The position numbers were made by a program, and so were the translations under genes. Below the pieces are notes generated by a model, which saw only the letters and a list, made by a program, of their open reading frames with translations, was not told where the DNA came from and did no database searches. Positions 26,003-33,749 of a stretch of DNA of 64,000 bases are shown piece after piece; the first letter of the stretch is position 1, and each line of letters starts with the position of its first letter. Source of the DNA: Desulfurobacteriaceae bacterium (GTDB lineage Bacteria; Aquificota; Aquificia; Desulfurobacteriales; Desulfurobacteriaceae); the NCBI GenBank assembly GCA_027068415.1, contig JAMOTD010000009.1:62001-126000 (forward strand). Reading direction: 5' to 3'.

Positions 26003-27020
26003 GTTTGAAGAGGCCTATAAGAGAGGGTTTGCCTTCGTTGACGTAAGGACTAAGGAGGAGTTTGAGGAGTTCAGGATTCCCGGAGCCTACAACGTTCCCC
26101 TCTTCACAAAAGAGGAAAGGGAAAAGGTTTCAAAGGTTTACTACGAAAAGGGGGAGAAGGAGGCAAGGCTCTACGCCCTTGAAATAGTTAGCCCGAAACT
26201 CCCCCGGATAGTCAAGGAAATAAAGAAAATCAAGGAAAAGGAGAAGAACGTTGCCGTATACTGCTGGAGGGGAGGTTTAAGGAGCTTAGCAGTTGCGACA
26301 ATCTGCAACCTGACGGGAGTACACGTCTTCAGGCTAAAAGGAGGCTACAGGGCATTCAGAAATTACATCTTAAGGCGAATAGGGGAAATTCTGAAGGATA
26401 AAAAGGTAATCGTCCTCTACGGCCCTACGGGTGTTGGGAAGACGAGAATTTTAAGGGAGTTAAAAGAGGAAGGCTTCCCGGTTATTGACCTTGAAGGCCT
26501 TGCAGGGCACAGGGGCTCGGTCTTCGGGGGAATAGGACTTACCCAGCCCAGCCAGAAGATGTTTGACGCCCTCGTCTGGCAGGAGCTTGAGAGGTTAAAG
26601 GAGAGCCCGATAGTGGTGGTGGAGGGGGAGAGCAGGAAAATCGGAAAGCTCTTTATACCAGAACCCCTGTGGAAAAAGATGGGCGAGGGAGTTAAGGTTC
26701 TACTGGAGCTCCCCTTAAGCCAGAGGGTAAAGATTTCCATGGAGGACTACGGAGTGGGACAATTTCCCAAAGAGACCTACCTTGAAGCCCTCTTGCGGAT
26801 AAGAAAGATACTGGGAGACGAGAAGTACAGGCAGATAAAGGAGCTGATAGAGAAAGAGGAGTACCCTGAAGCGGTAAAGGAGCTCATGGTCAACTACTAC
26901 GATAAGCTCTACAGCCGCTCAATTCCCCAAACTCAGGTAAAACTGCAGGCAAAGGACTACGAGGAGGGGAAGGAGAAGTTTAGGGAGCTCCTAAAGGGCT
27001 ACCTTTCTCCCTCTGAGTAG
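25980..27020 (+). CDS. mnmH: tRNA 2-selenouridine synthase
   Basis: MnmH (SelU, YbbB) converts 2-thiouridine at the wobble position of some tRNAs to 2-selenouridine, using selenophosphate. Seen: an N-terminal rhodanese domain with FVDVRTKEEF and catalytic Cys in VYCWRGGLRS (about residue 95), the P-loop GPTGVGKT (about 146-153), and the family block DLEGLAGHRGSVFGG followed by PSQKMFD. The 346-residue length is normal. Its presence implies that the cell makes selenophosphate, which matters for the selenoprotein proposal about 3.4 kb upstream. The 3' end overlaps a convergent gene by 22 nt. Confidence 0.93.
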   Translation: MELVKEIEFEEAYKRGFAFVDVRTKEEFEEFRIPGAYNVPLFTKEEREKVSKVYYEKGEKEARLYALEIVSPKLPRIVKEIKKIKEKEKNVAVYCWRGGLRSLAVATICNLTGVHVFRLKGGYRAFRNYILRRIGEILKDKKVIVLYGPTGVGKTRILRELKEEGFPVIDLEGLAGHRGSVFGGIGLTQPSQKMFDALVWQELERLKESPIVVVEGESRKIGKLFIPEPLWKKMGEGVKVLLELPLSQRVKISMEDYGVGQFPKETYLEALLRIRKILGDEKYRQIKELIEKEEYPEAVKELMVNYYDKLYSRSIPQTQVKLQAKDYEEGKEKFRELLKGYLSPSE

Positions 27021-28096
27021 ACCCACCTTTCGGGCTTATAGGCACAGGTTCTCCAGAAGGCTCCCCTCTCCTTCCTCTTAATCAGCTTCAGGTACCTCTT
27101 GGCCTCATTTCTGTCCTCCCAGAAACCTATCCTCAGGGTGTAAACTTTGCCTATCTTCTCAACCCTGACGTAGGGAAGGGATGAGAACTCCTCGGCCTCC
27201 TTTATCAGACCTTCCGGCTTAAAGTCGCTGGCAACCTGAACGCAGTAGTAGGTCTTTGTCCGGTTGAGGGAAGAGGTCTTTTCCTCCTTTTCTGCCTTCC
27301 TCTCATTAGAGGAAATATCTCCTTCAGGCACTGAGTTTTCGTAAGAAACTTTAACTGCAGGGATTATTTTTCCGGAGGGGACTGAAAGACCCACTGCCAC
27401 GGGCTTAACCTCTTTCTTCTCAATCTCATTCGGCTTCTGAGGGAGGTTGCTTTCAACTTTTTTAACTTTCGGCTCCTGGGAGGTAAGGGGTAGGTTCAAA
27501 TCGGAATTTTTTTCGGCCTTTCCGGAGCTCCCTCCCTTTTCCTCTCTGTATTTTACGGTTATCGTTGCCCTCTTTTCAAATAAAAATTTGGTAATGGCCG
27601 GGGTGAAAAAGGCAAAAAGGAGAACTCCTAAAGCTCCCCCCACAAAAGCCAACTTCTTGAGCTTTTTCTTAAGCTCAATCTTCTTCTGAAGGGCAAGGAG
27701 CTCTCTCCTAACCTCCTCGTCCTGAGTATAGTTCATAAACTCGCTGGGAATGGAGACAATTCGCCTCCACAGGTAGTCCCTGACTAAAAGTCTAAAAAAT
27801 TCCTCTTGCTCTTTAGTAAGGTCAACAAACTTACAGTAAACCTCTTCGGGAGGCTCCTTCCCCTCCTCAACTCCGTCAAGCTGACACTGAAGGTTAACCT
27901 CTTTTAAGACAATTTCGCTGTAGCCGTCGTAGGGAAAGATAAAGTTAACTTTTACCTTTCCTCCTTCACTTTGAGACTGAAAGTAGGCAGACCACTCTGC
28001 AACCAGTCCCTTTACCCCTAACTTTAAAACCCTTACTCTACTTCCCCCCAGCTCCAAATAGGCAGGGATAGGGAGGAGTTGTTTTTCGTCCCCCAT
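26999..28096 (-). CDS. PilZ-like domain / membrane anchor / SPOR domain protein
   Basis: 365 residues. N-terminal part (about 1-115) resembles a PilZ barrel (LPIPAYLELGGSRVRVLKLGVKGLVAE, later CKFVDLTKEQEEFFR) but lacks the RxxxR c-di-GMP motif, so binding is doubtful. A membrane segment follows (about 150-170), then a low-complexity Lys/Glu/Ser linker, and a C-terminal SPOR domain (about 280-365, YYCVQVASD to TLRIGFWEDRNEAKRYL) that binds denuded peptidoglycan at division septa in characterised proteins. I start at ATG 28096, with GGAG 5 nt upstream; a TTG at 28135 overlaps a TAAAATTGG promoter-like element. A cell-envelope or division role is inferred. Confidence 0.7.
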   Translation of the reverse strand: MGDEKQLLPIPAYLELGGSRVRVLKLGVKGLVAEWSAYFQSQSEGGKVKVNFIFPYDGYSEIVLKEVNLQCQLDGVEEGKEPPEEVYCKFVDLTKEQEEFFRLLVRDYLWRRIVSIPSEFMNYTQDEEVRRELLALQKKIELKKKLKKLAFVGGALGVLLFAFFTPAITKFLFEKRATITVKYREEKGGSSGKAEKNSDLNLPLTSQEPKVKKVESNLPQKPNEIEKKEVKPVAVGLSVPSGKIIPAVKVSYENSVPEGDISSNERKAEKEEKTSSLNRTKTYYCVQVASDFKPEGLIKEAEEFSSLPYVRVEKIGKVYTLRIGFWEDRNEAKRYLKLIKRKERGAFWRTCAYKPERWVYSEGER

Positions 28097-28223
28097 TTTA
28101 TCTCCGGCTAAAACCTGAGCATTTTTATTCCCCAATTTTACTTAATAGTTCTTTGGCCATCTACAGGATTAGCGTTAAATTGAATTAAGAGAGACGGACA
28201 AACAAAAGAGTAAGGAGGGAGAG

Positions 28224-29231
28224 ATGCCGGTAGCTATCGCACAGTACTGGAAGCCCCTTGAAGGGGGTAAGGTAAAGTGTACACTCTGCCCGAGGGAGTG
28301 TACGATACCCCCGGGAGGGAAGGGTTTCTGCTTGGTAAGGCAGAACAGGGACGGTAAGTTAGTAACCACCGTCTACTCGGAAATAACATCGGCCAACTAC
28401 GACCCCGTTGAGAAGAAGCCCCTCTACCACTTCTACCCGGGAAGGATAATCTTCTCAATCGGAACAAACGGCTGCAACCTTGACTGTAAGTCGTGTCAGA
28501 ACTGGGAGATTGCAAGGCAGGATACACCCCACCTGAGGCAGATTTTTACCCCCGAAATGGCCGCCGACTACGCCGGAAGGTACGACTCAATAGGAATAGC
28601 CTACACCTACAACGACCCGATAATCTGGTTTGAGTTTGTAAAAGACGCTGCAGAGAAAGTTAAAGAGACCGGCCTAAAGAACGTCCTGGTAACGAACGGG
28701 AATATTAGCCTTGAGGCCCTCAGGGAGCTCCTTCCCCTAATTGACGCCTTTAACGTTGACCTGAAGGGAATTGATAAGGAGTACTACCTGAAGTTCTCCT
28801 CTTTCCCCAACCCAAACGTCTGGAAAGTGTGCGAGGAGATTAAGAAGGCGGGAAAACACCTTGAGCTCACAAAACTAATCGTCCCCGGCTTTGACCAGTT
28901 CACGCCAGAGTACTTTGAGAGGTTTGCAAGGTGGGTTGCGGAGAACCTGGGAAAAGAGGTTCCGATGCACTACTCAAGGTTCTTCCCCGCCTACAAGCTC
29001 CTGAATACCCCTCCGACGCCGGTTGAAGTTATAGACACGGCATACGACGTAAGTAAGGAGTACCTCTACTACGTTTACGTAGGCAACGTTATTGAGCCTG
29101 AGAGGGAGTCTACCTACTGCCCTCAGTGTGGAGCTCTCTTAGTCAGAAGGGTCGGCTACAACACAGAGGTCCTCTTTACACCTGACGGGAAGTGTCCTAA
29201 GTGTGGCAGACCTGTAGATTTTATCTTTTAA
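28224..29231 (+). CDS. amrS: AmmeMemoRadiSam-type radical SAM enzyme (AmrS-like)
   Basis: 335 residues. Seen: an N-terminal CTLCPRECTIPPGGKGFC Cys motif, the radical SAM CX3CX2C cluster in NGCNLDCKSCQNWE, AYTYNDP, LVTNGNI and VDLKG, and C-terminal zinc-ribbon-like Cys pairs (CPQCG, CPKCG). This is the pyruvate formate-lyase-activase-like family that often accompanies Memo and AMMECR1 proteins; neither partner is in this window. The actual substrate of the family is not settled to my knowledge. AAGGAGG precedes the ATG. A promoter-like TAAATTGAA is at 28176-28184. Confidence 0.88.
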   Translation: MPVAIAQYWKPLEGGKVKCTLCPRECTIPPGGKGFCLVRQNRDGKLVTTVYSEITSANYDPVEKKPLYHFYPGRIIFSIGTNGCNLDCKSCQNWEIARQDTPHLRQIFTPEMAADYAGRYDSIGIAYTYNDPIIWFEFVKDAAEKVKETGLKNVLVTNGNISLEALRELLPLIDAFNVDLKGIDKEYYLKFSSFPNPNVWKVCEEIKKAGKHLELTKLIVPGFDQFTPEYFERFARWVAENLGKEVPMHYSRFFPAYKLLNTPPTPVEVIDTAYDVSKEYLYYVYVGNVIEPERESTYCPQCGALLVRRVGYNTEVLFTPDGKCPKCGRPVDFIF

Positions 29232-29273
29232 AGTGGTAAACTGGAGAAAGAACCACAATAAGAGGAAAGAGAG

Positions 29274-29732
29274 ATGAGAATATTTAGCCCTGCATTCGGA
29301 AACGGAGAGTACATTCCGATTAAGTACACCTGTGACGGAGAGGATATTTCCCCGCCCCTCCTTTTCCTTGACCCTCCTGAGGAGACCCAGAGCTTCGCGG
29401 TTCTGGTTGACGACCCCGACGCTCCCGTAGGAGTCTTTACCCACTGGATTATCTACGACGTACCGGGAAGCTTTGAGGGACTGCCCGAGGACGTTCCCCC
29501 CGTTCCCGAGCTTGAGTACGGAATAAAACAGGGGTTAAACGACTTTAAGAGGATAGGCTACGGAGGACCCTGCCCTCCGCCGGGAAGACCCCACAGGTAC
29601 TTCTTTATCCTCTTCGCCCTTGACCTTCCCTCAATAGGGCTTCCGCCGGGAGCTACAAAGGAGGAGTTTCTGAGGGCAATTGACGGTCACGTAATAGCCC
29701 AAGACGAAATGGTTGGACTTTACGGCAGGTAA
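29274..29732 (+). CDS. YbhB/YbcL family (PEBP) protein
   Basis: A 152-residue phosphatidylethanolamine-binding-protein fold member. Seen: YTCDGEDISPPL, LVDDPDAPVGVFTHWI with the conserved DPDAP and HW, and GGPCPPPGRPHRYFF. The bacterial function is unknown. It lies 42 nt after the AmrS-like gene on the same strand. Confidence 0.92.
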   Translation: MRIFSPAFGNGEYIPIKYTCDGEDISPPLLFLDPPEETQSFAVLVDDPDAPVGVFTHWIIYDVPGSFEGLPEDVPPVPELEYGIKQGLNDFKRIGYGGPCPPPGRPHRYFFILFALDLPSIGLPPGATKEEFLRAIDGHVIAQDEMVGLYGR

Positions 29733-29742
29733 GGTTTAAATT
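29713..29742 (+). promoter_or_regulatory. Promoter giving a probable leaderless transcript for the beta-CASP gene
   Basis: TTGGAC (29713-29718), 18 nt, then TAAATT (29737-29742). The ATG of the nuclease gene follows after 8 nt at 29751, so transcription would begin at or next to the start codon. No ribosome binding site precedes this ATG. Confidence 0.45.
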
Positions 29743-29750
29743 TCCTGCCC

Positions 29751-31016
29751 ATGGAAAACCTCTTTATACCCGTAGGCGGCGGAAACGAGATAGGGGCGAG
29801 TTGCTACTTCTACCAGGTCGGGAAGGTTAAGCTCCTGGTTGATTCGGGAATACGGTTCTCAAGGAGGGAACCCTTCCCCGACTTTGAGTTTTTAAAGGCT
29901 TTAGCCCCCGAGCTTGACGCCATCGTAATAACCCACGCCCACGTTGATCACTGCGGGAGCATTCACATTCTGTCGGAGCTCTACCCGGAAACCCCCATCT
30001 ACACGACCCACGAGACGGCCCAGCTACTGGCACTAATGGTTGAGGACGCCATAAAGGTAAGGTACATAAACGACAGGAATTCCCCCGAGCTCTGGGAGGA
30101 GTACAAACTCCTTGACAAAGCCCTCTCAAGGATAGAGAGGAGGGACTTCTTTGACAGGATAGAGATTAGAGACGTTGAGCTCGTCTTATACCCTGCCGGC
30201 CACATTCTCGGGGCCGCCTCGGTGGGAATTTTCTACGGAGAGGGGAGCTGTGCATTCCACACCGGAGACATCTCTCTGAGCCCGCAGGAGACTGTGGGAG
30301 GAGCGGTTCTTCCGAAAGGGGAAAGGGTGGAACTCCTTGTAAGCGAGAGTACATACCTCTACGCAAAGAAGAGGTTTAACAGGGAAAAAAGCGTAGAGGA
30401 GTTCTTTAAGAGCGTAAGGGAAACGATAGAGAGGGGAGGAAAAGTTTTAATTCCCGCCTTTGCCCTCGGAAGGGCTCAGGAGATAATCCTTCTCCTTTCC
30501 GAGGGAATGAGGATAGGAGAGGTTCCTCCGATAACTGTTTACGTTGACGGCCTTGCAAGGGAAGTTACGAACATCTACGAGAGCCTCCTTGAGAGGGAGA
30601 TTTTCAACTACTACGTCCAGCCGGCACCCTCCTACCCCGGATTGGGCTTTGAGGAGGCCTGCAGGGAAAACCTGAGGGAGGCCGACTGCATTTTATCAAC
30701 CTCGGGAATGCTCATGGAGGGAACTCCCTCGTTCGTTTACGGGAAGCTCCTTTCAAAGAGGAGAAAGAGCTCCATAATCTTAAGCGGCTACATGGTTGAG
30801 GAGAGCTTCGGCTATAAACTCCTTCACGACAAAGAGGTGTTAAAAGAGTTTAAGTGCGAAATAAAGAGACACCACTTCTCGGCCCACTCGGGGGGAGACG
30901 AGATAGAGAAGTTGAGGCAGGAGCTCTCCCCCAAGAAGTACACCTTCGTCCACGGCTACCCAGGGAAGAGAGAGTTTAAAGAGCACGCCCACAACAGGGA
31001 GGTGGTAAGGTTTTGA
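29751..31016 (+). CDS. Metallo-beta-lactamase/beta-CASP ribonuclease-like protein
   Basis: A 421-residue zinc-dependent nuclease of the CPSF/RNase J superfamily. Seen: VITHAHVDHCGS (HxHxDH zinc motif), GHILGAASV, FHTGDIS, the beta-CASP region with VLIPAFALGRAQE, STSGMLMEG, and C-terminal HHFSAHSGGDE with HGYPGKREF. It lacks an N-terminal KH domain. Members process or degrade RNA; the target here is unknown. It is followed without a gap by a gene of unknown function (TTGA overlap), suggesting a functional pair. Confidence 0.85.
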   Translation: MENLFIPVGGGNEIGASCYFYQVGKVKLLVDSGIRFSRREPFPDFEFLKALAPELDAIVITHAHVDHCGSIHILSELYPETPIYTTHETAQLLALMVEDAIKVRYINDRNSPELWEEYKLLDKALSRIERRDFFDRIEIRDVELVLYPAGHILGAASVGIFYGEGSCAFHTGDISLSPQETVGGAVLPKGERVELLVSESTYLYAKKRFNREKSVEEFFKSVRETIERGGKVLIPAFALGRAQEIILLLSEGMRIGEVPPITVYVDGLAREVTNIYESLLEREIFNYYVQPAPSYPGLGFEEACRENLREADCILSTSGMLMEGTPSFVYGKLLSKRRKSSIILSGYMVEESFGYKLLHDKEVLKEFKCEIKRHHFSAHSGGDEIEKLRQELSPKKYTFVHGYPGKREFKEHAHNREVVRF

Positions 31017-32452
31017 GGCTCTACCTGGGCTACCCCGACTCCGCTACGGCCATAGAGAAGTTCAGGCTCAAAGACCGCTTTCTAAGTGAGGTCTCCGTTG
31101 ACTATTCCTCGGTTCCCGTTGAGGTAAAGAAGAAGCTCCTCTCAATGCTTGACAACGTTGATAGGAAGGACTACCTCTTCATAGGAGAGGTCTTCTACGA
31201 CGGTATTGACCTCCTTGAGTTTGCACTCTTCAGCGTAAACGTCAGGGATTACGACGAACTTCTCTTGCCCGGCTACCTCTACGGAAAGCCGACCCACCTG
31301 ATTAGAAACCTTCTGAAAGGGACTTTCGGAAAGCGTCTCTCGGTAATCTACGACTTTAACCTCTTTAACGGCCAAACTGTAGTCGTAAACGTCGGCTATA
31401 CAAAGAGCTCCCTCTCCCTCGGAGGAAAGCTCCTTACGGTAATTCCCTTAGGGGAGTTTCACTTTGTTGACTTCTTCGGGAACTACCTCTTTAACAGGTT
31501 CGTAGGCCAGACGGGAATCTCAAACGCAAAGCTGAGAAAGGAAGGTTTAAGGGGCGAGCTCCTTGACCGGTGCAGGAGTCAGGCGGCGAGAATTCTTTTT
31601 AAAAGGAGCACCACTCTCTCCATTCCCCAATTCAACTACTCAAGAGAGGTTCCTGGGGAGGAGGTTGAGCTTGCCCTTTCTCCCTTAACGGGCTCTTCAA
31701 ACTACGGAGAGCTGGTAGAGGAGGTCTCGGACTTCTCAAGTGCAGTTGTAAACTCCCTCTACCGCTACGAGGAGCTCTTCAGGGAGAGGCCGAAAGTAAA
31801 AGAGGTAGTGGTAATAGGAAGGTTAACTGAGCCCTTTGAGAGGAGTTTAAGGCGCATCTTCCCGGTAAAGGTTAGGAGGGTAAGCGAGGAGGAGCTCCTT
31901 AAGAGGGAGGTTGAGAGCCCCAACTTTAAGGTTGCAGTTGAGAAGCCCCACTTTAAGGGTGAAGTCCTGAGGGCAAAACCGCTGAATGTTAAGAAGGTTG
32001 AGGGGGGATTAAGGGAGCTCCGCCACCTCTTTAACAGAAGAGACCTAAAGGGACTCTCAATAATAGAGAGGCTGACCGAGAAGGCCGAAGGGAAAGAGCT
32101 TGAGGATTTCGTTTACGAGCTGATAACGATTATAAGGAGGAGCTCCTTCAGAACAAAGGAGGAGGTTGCCTACCTTAACCACTCAATCGCCGCCTTAACG
32201 AAGTTAGAGCTAACGGAGAGTCTCTTTGAGAAGGCCGTAAAGGAGATTGAGAAGCAGGCCTTAAACTGGCAGCTTCCCTTTGAGACAAAGGTAAACATAC
32301 TCTACTTCTGCCATAGGAACAGTAAAAGGTTAAGGGGAAGCGCCCTTGAGGCCTTCCCCTTCCTGATGCTGACCTACATAAGGGATAAAAAGGTAAGCGA
32401 GGGAGAGAAGAACTTCGTCAGAACCGTCTGCGAGAAGTTCTATCAGAGCTGA
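31013..32452 (+). CDS. Unknown protein with possible actin/Hsp70-like (ASKHA) fold
   Basis: 479 residues, no family recognised. Residues about 120-180 (VVVNVGYTKSSLSLGG, then GNYLFNRFV) have the spacing of the phosphate-2 loop of actin-like ATPases, with Asn where DxG is expected. VKEVVVIGRLTEPFERSLRRIFP (about 260-282) resembles an adenosine-motif strand-helix. No N-terminal phosphate-1 loop is visible and the C-terminal 130 residues look purely helical. It may be a degenerate ASKHA protein without ATPase activity, which is inference. The TTG start overlaps the nuclease stop, so the two are co-translated. The 3' end overlaps a convergent gene by 35 nt. Confidence 0.75.
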   Translation: MRLYLGYPDSATAIEKFRLKDRFLSEVSVDYSSVPVEVKKKLLSMLDNVDRKDYLFIGEVFYDGIDLLEFALFSVNVRDYDELLLPGYLYGKPTHLIRNLLKGTFGKRLSVIYDFNLFNGQTVVVNVGYTKSSLSLGGKLLTVIPLGEFHFVDFFGNYLFNRFVGQTGISNAKLRKEGLRGELLDRCRSQAARILFKRSTTLSIPQFNYSREVPGEEVELALSPLTGSSNYGELVEEVSDFSSAVVNSLYRYEELFRERPKVKEVVVIGRLTEPFERSLRRIFPVKVRRVSEEELLKREVESPNFKVAVEKPHFKGEVLRAKPLNVKKVEGGLRELRHLFNRRDLKGLSIIERLTEKAEGKELEDFVYELITIIRRSSFRTKEEVAYLNHSIAALTKLELTESLFEKAVKEIEKQALNWQLPFETKVNILYFCHRNSKRLRGSALEAFPFLMLTYIRDKKVSEGEKNFVRTVCEKFYQS

Positions 32453-32795
32453 GGTAGTGGTAGGCAACGAGGGAGACCATCATTACCGAAGAGACTGTCA
32501 GGGCAAGACAGGGGGAAAGGAGGAGGGTTTTCTGGAACTTGGCAGAGAGGAGGGAGGAGAGAGCTCCGCCTATAGAAAAGGTTAAAAGGCTTCTGAACCT
32601 GCCCTCTTCAACCAGGTAAAAGACGAGGCTTGAGGCAAGGTCAAGGAAGAAACACCTAAAGGAGAGGGCTTCGTACCTGAGGTTAAAGGAGAGGGGGTAG
32701 TAGAGGATGGGAACGGTAAGGGCTATAACTGTGAAGGTTATAGTAAGGGCTATCTGGAAGTAATAGCTCTCAATCAGTTTCGCAAAATCCCTCAT
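32418..32795 (-). CDS. Small integral membrane protein, unknown
   Basis: 125 residues with three or four hydrophobic segments (about residues 14-34, 48-62, 70-84 and 88-108), then a basic tail DRTSRRRF. No family is recognised. It starts inside the end of lpxC (26-nt overlap) and its own end overlaps a convergent gene by 35 nt. Hydrophobicity and position fit a real gene coupled to lpxC, but no clear ribosome binding site is seen. Confidence 0.6.
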   Translation of the reverse strand: MRDFAKLIESYYFQIALTITFTVIALTVPILYYPLSFNLRYEALSFRCFFLDLASSLVFYLVEEGRFRSLLTFSIGGALSSLLSAKFQKTLLLSPCLALTVSSVMMVSLVAYHYLSSDRTSRRRF

Positions 32796-33693
32796 CTGTA
32801 AGGAAGTCTAAGCCGTCGCTCTCGGAAGAGGAAGCCGGGAGCTCCACCAGTTTATAGAGTTTTTCTGCGTAAATCCTCTTTACGAGGGAGGCGTTTAGGG
32901 CGTGTCCGGTCTTGTATGCCGTAATCTTTGCAAGGATGGGGTATCCTAAAACGTAGAGGTCGCCAATCAGGTCAAGGGTCTTGTGGGCAACGAATTCGTT
33001 TTCAAGCCTCAGGCCGCCCTCGTTTAAAATTCCGCAATCGTCTATAACTATGGCGTTTTCTAAGCTTCCGCCCCTTGCAAGGCCTGCAGCCCTTAAGGCC
33101 TCAACCTCCTGATAGAAGCAGAAAGTCCTTGCCTTTGAGATTTCCTTGAAATTCTCTAAGGTGTGGGTATAGACGAGCCTCTGAAACCTTACCTTCTTGT
33201 AAGGATGGTTAAAAGAGATTGTGTTGTCTATAACCAAGGAGATGTGGGGCTCGGCAACTATCCTCTTATCCTCAAACTCAACGGCCACTTCCCTCTTTAA
33301 GAGGGCGTACTTCCTCTTCTTTGCCTGCTCCCTTACGCCGGCCTCCTCAAAGAGGTAGACGTAGGGGGCCGAGCTACCGTCAAGAATGGGGAGCTCTTCG
33401 GAGTTGAGGTAAACGAAAAGGTTGTCTATTCCGAAGGCCGAAAGGGCGGCCATCAGGTGCTCAATGGTCTGAACGGAGACGGTTCCGTCTGAGAGGTTCG
33501 TGGCGTAGAAGAGCCTTGAGAGGTAGCGGGGAGACGCCTTTATTGAGGGAGCTCCCGCCAAATCCGTCCTTACGAAAACTATTCCCGTATCGGCCGGAGC
33601 GGGAACGAGCCTGACGGAGACCTTTTTGCCGGTATGAAGGCCTATTCCGCTGAACTCAACTTCCCTTGCTATCGTTCTCTGGTAAACCTGCAT
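32770..33693 (-). CDS. lpxC: UDP-3-O-acyl-N-acetylglucosamine deacetylase
   Basis: Zinc deacetylase, committed step of lipid A synthesis, so the organism has a lipopolysaccharide outer membrane. Seen: FSGIGLHTGKKV, EHLMAALSAFGIDN with the first zinc His, HKTLDLIGDL with zinc His and Asp, and KTGHALN with the catalytic His. The 307-residue length is normal. The ribosome binding site appears to be the GGAG of the GGAGCTCC palindrome at 33695-33702, just before the ATG. Confidence 0.96.
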   Translation of the reverse strand: MQVYQRTIAREVEFSGIGLHTGKKVSVRLVPAPADTGIVFVRTDLAGAPSIKASPRYLSRLFYATNLSDGTVSVQTIEHLMAALSAFGIDNLFVYLNSEELPILDGSSAPYVYLFEEAGVREQAKKRKYALLKREVAVEFEDKRIVAEPHISLVIDNTISFNHPYKKVRFQRLVYTHTLENFKEISKARTFCFYQEVEALRAAGLARGGSLENAIVIDDCGILNEGGLRLENEFVAHKTLDLIGDLYVLGYPILAKITAYKTGHALNASLVKRIYAEKLYKLVELPASSSESDGLDFLTDEGFCETD

Positions 33694-33749
33694 CGGAGCT
33701 CCCTACAAAAGTTTGCCTCGGCTAATTATAGCCCCGGTATAAACCCACC

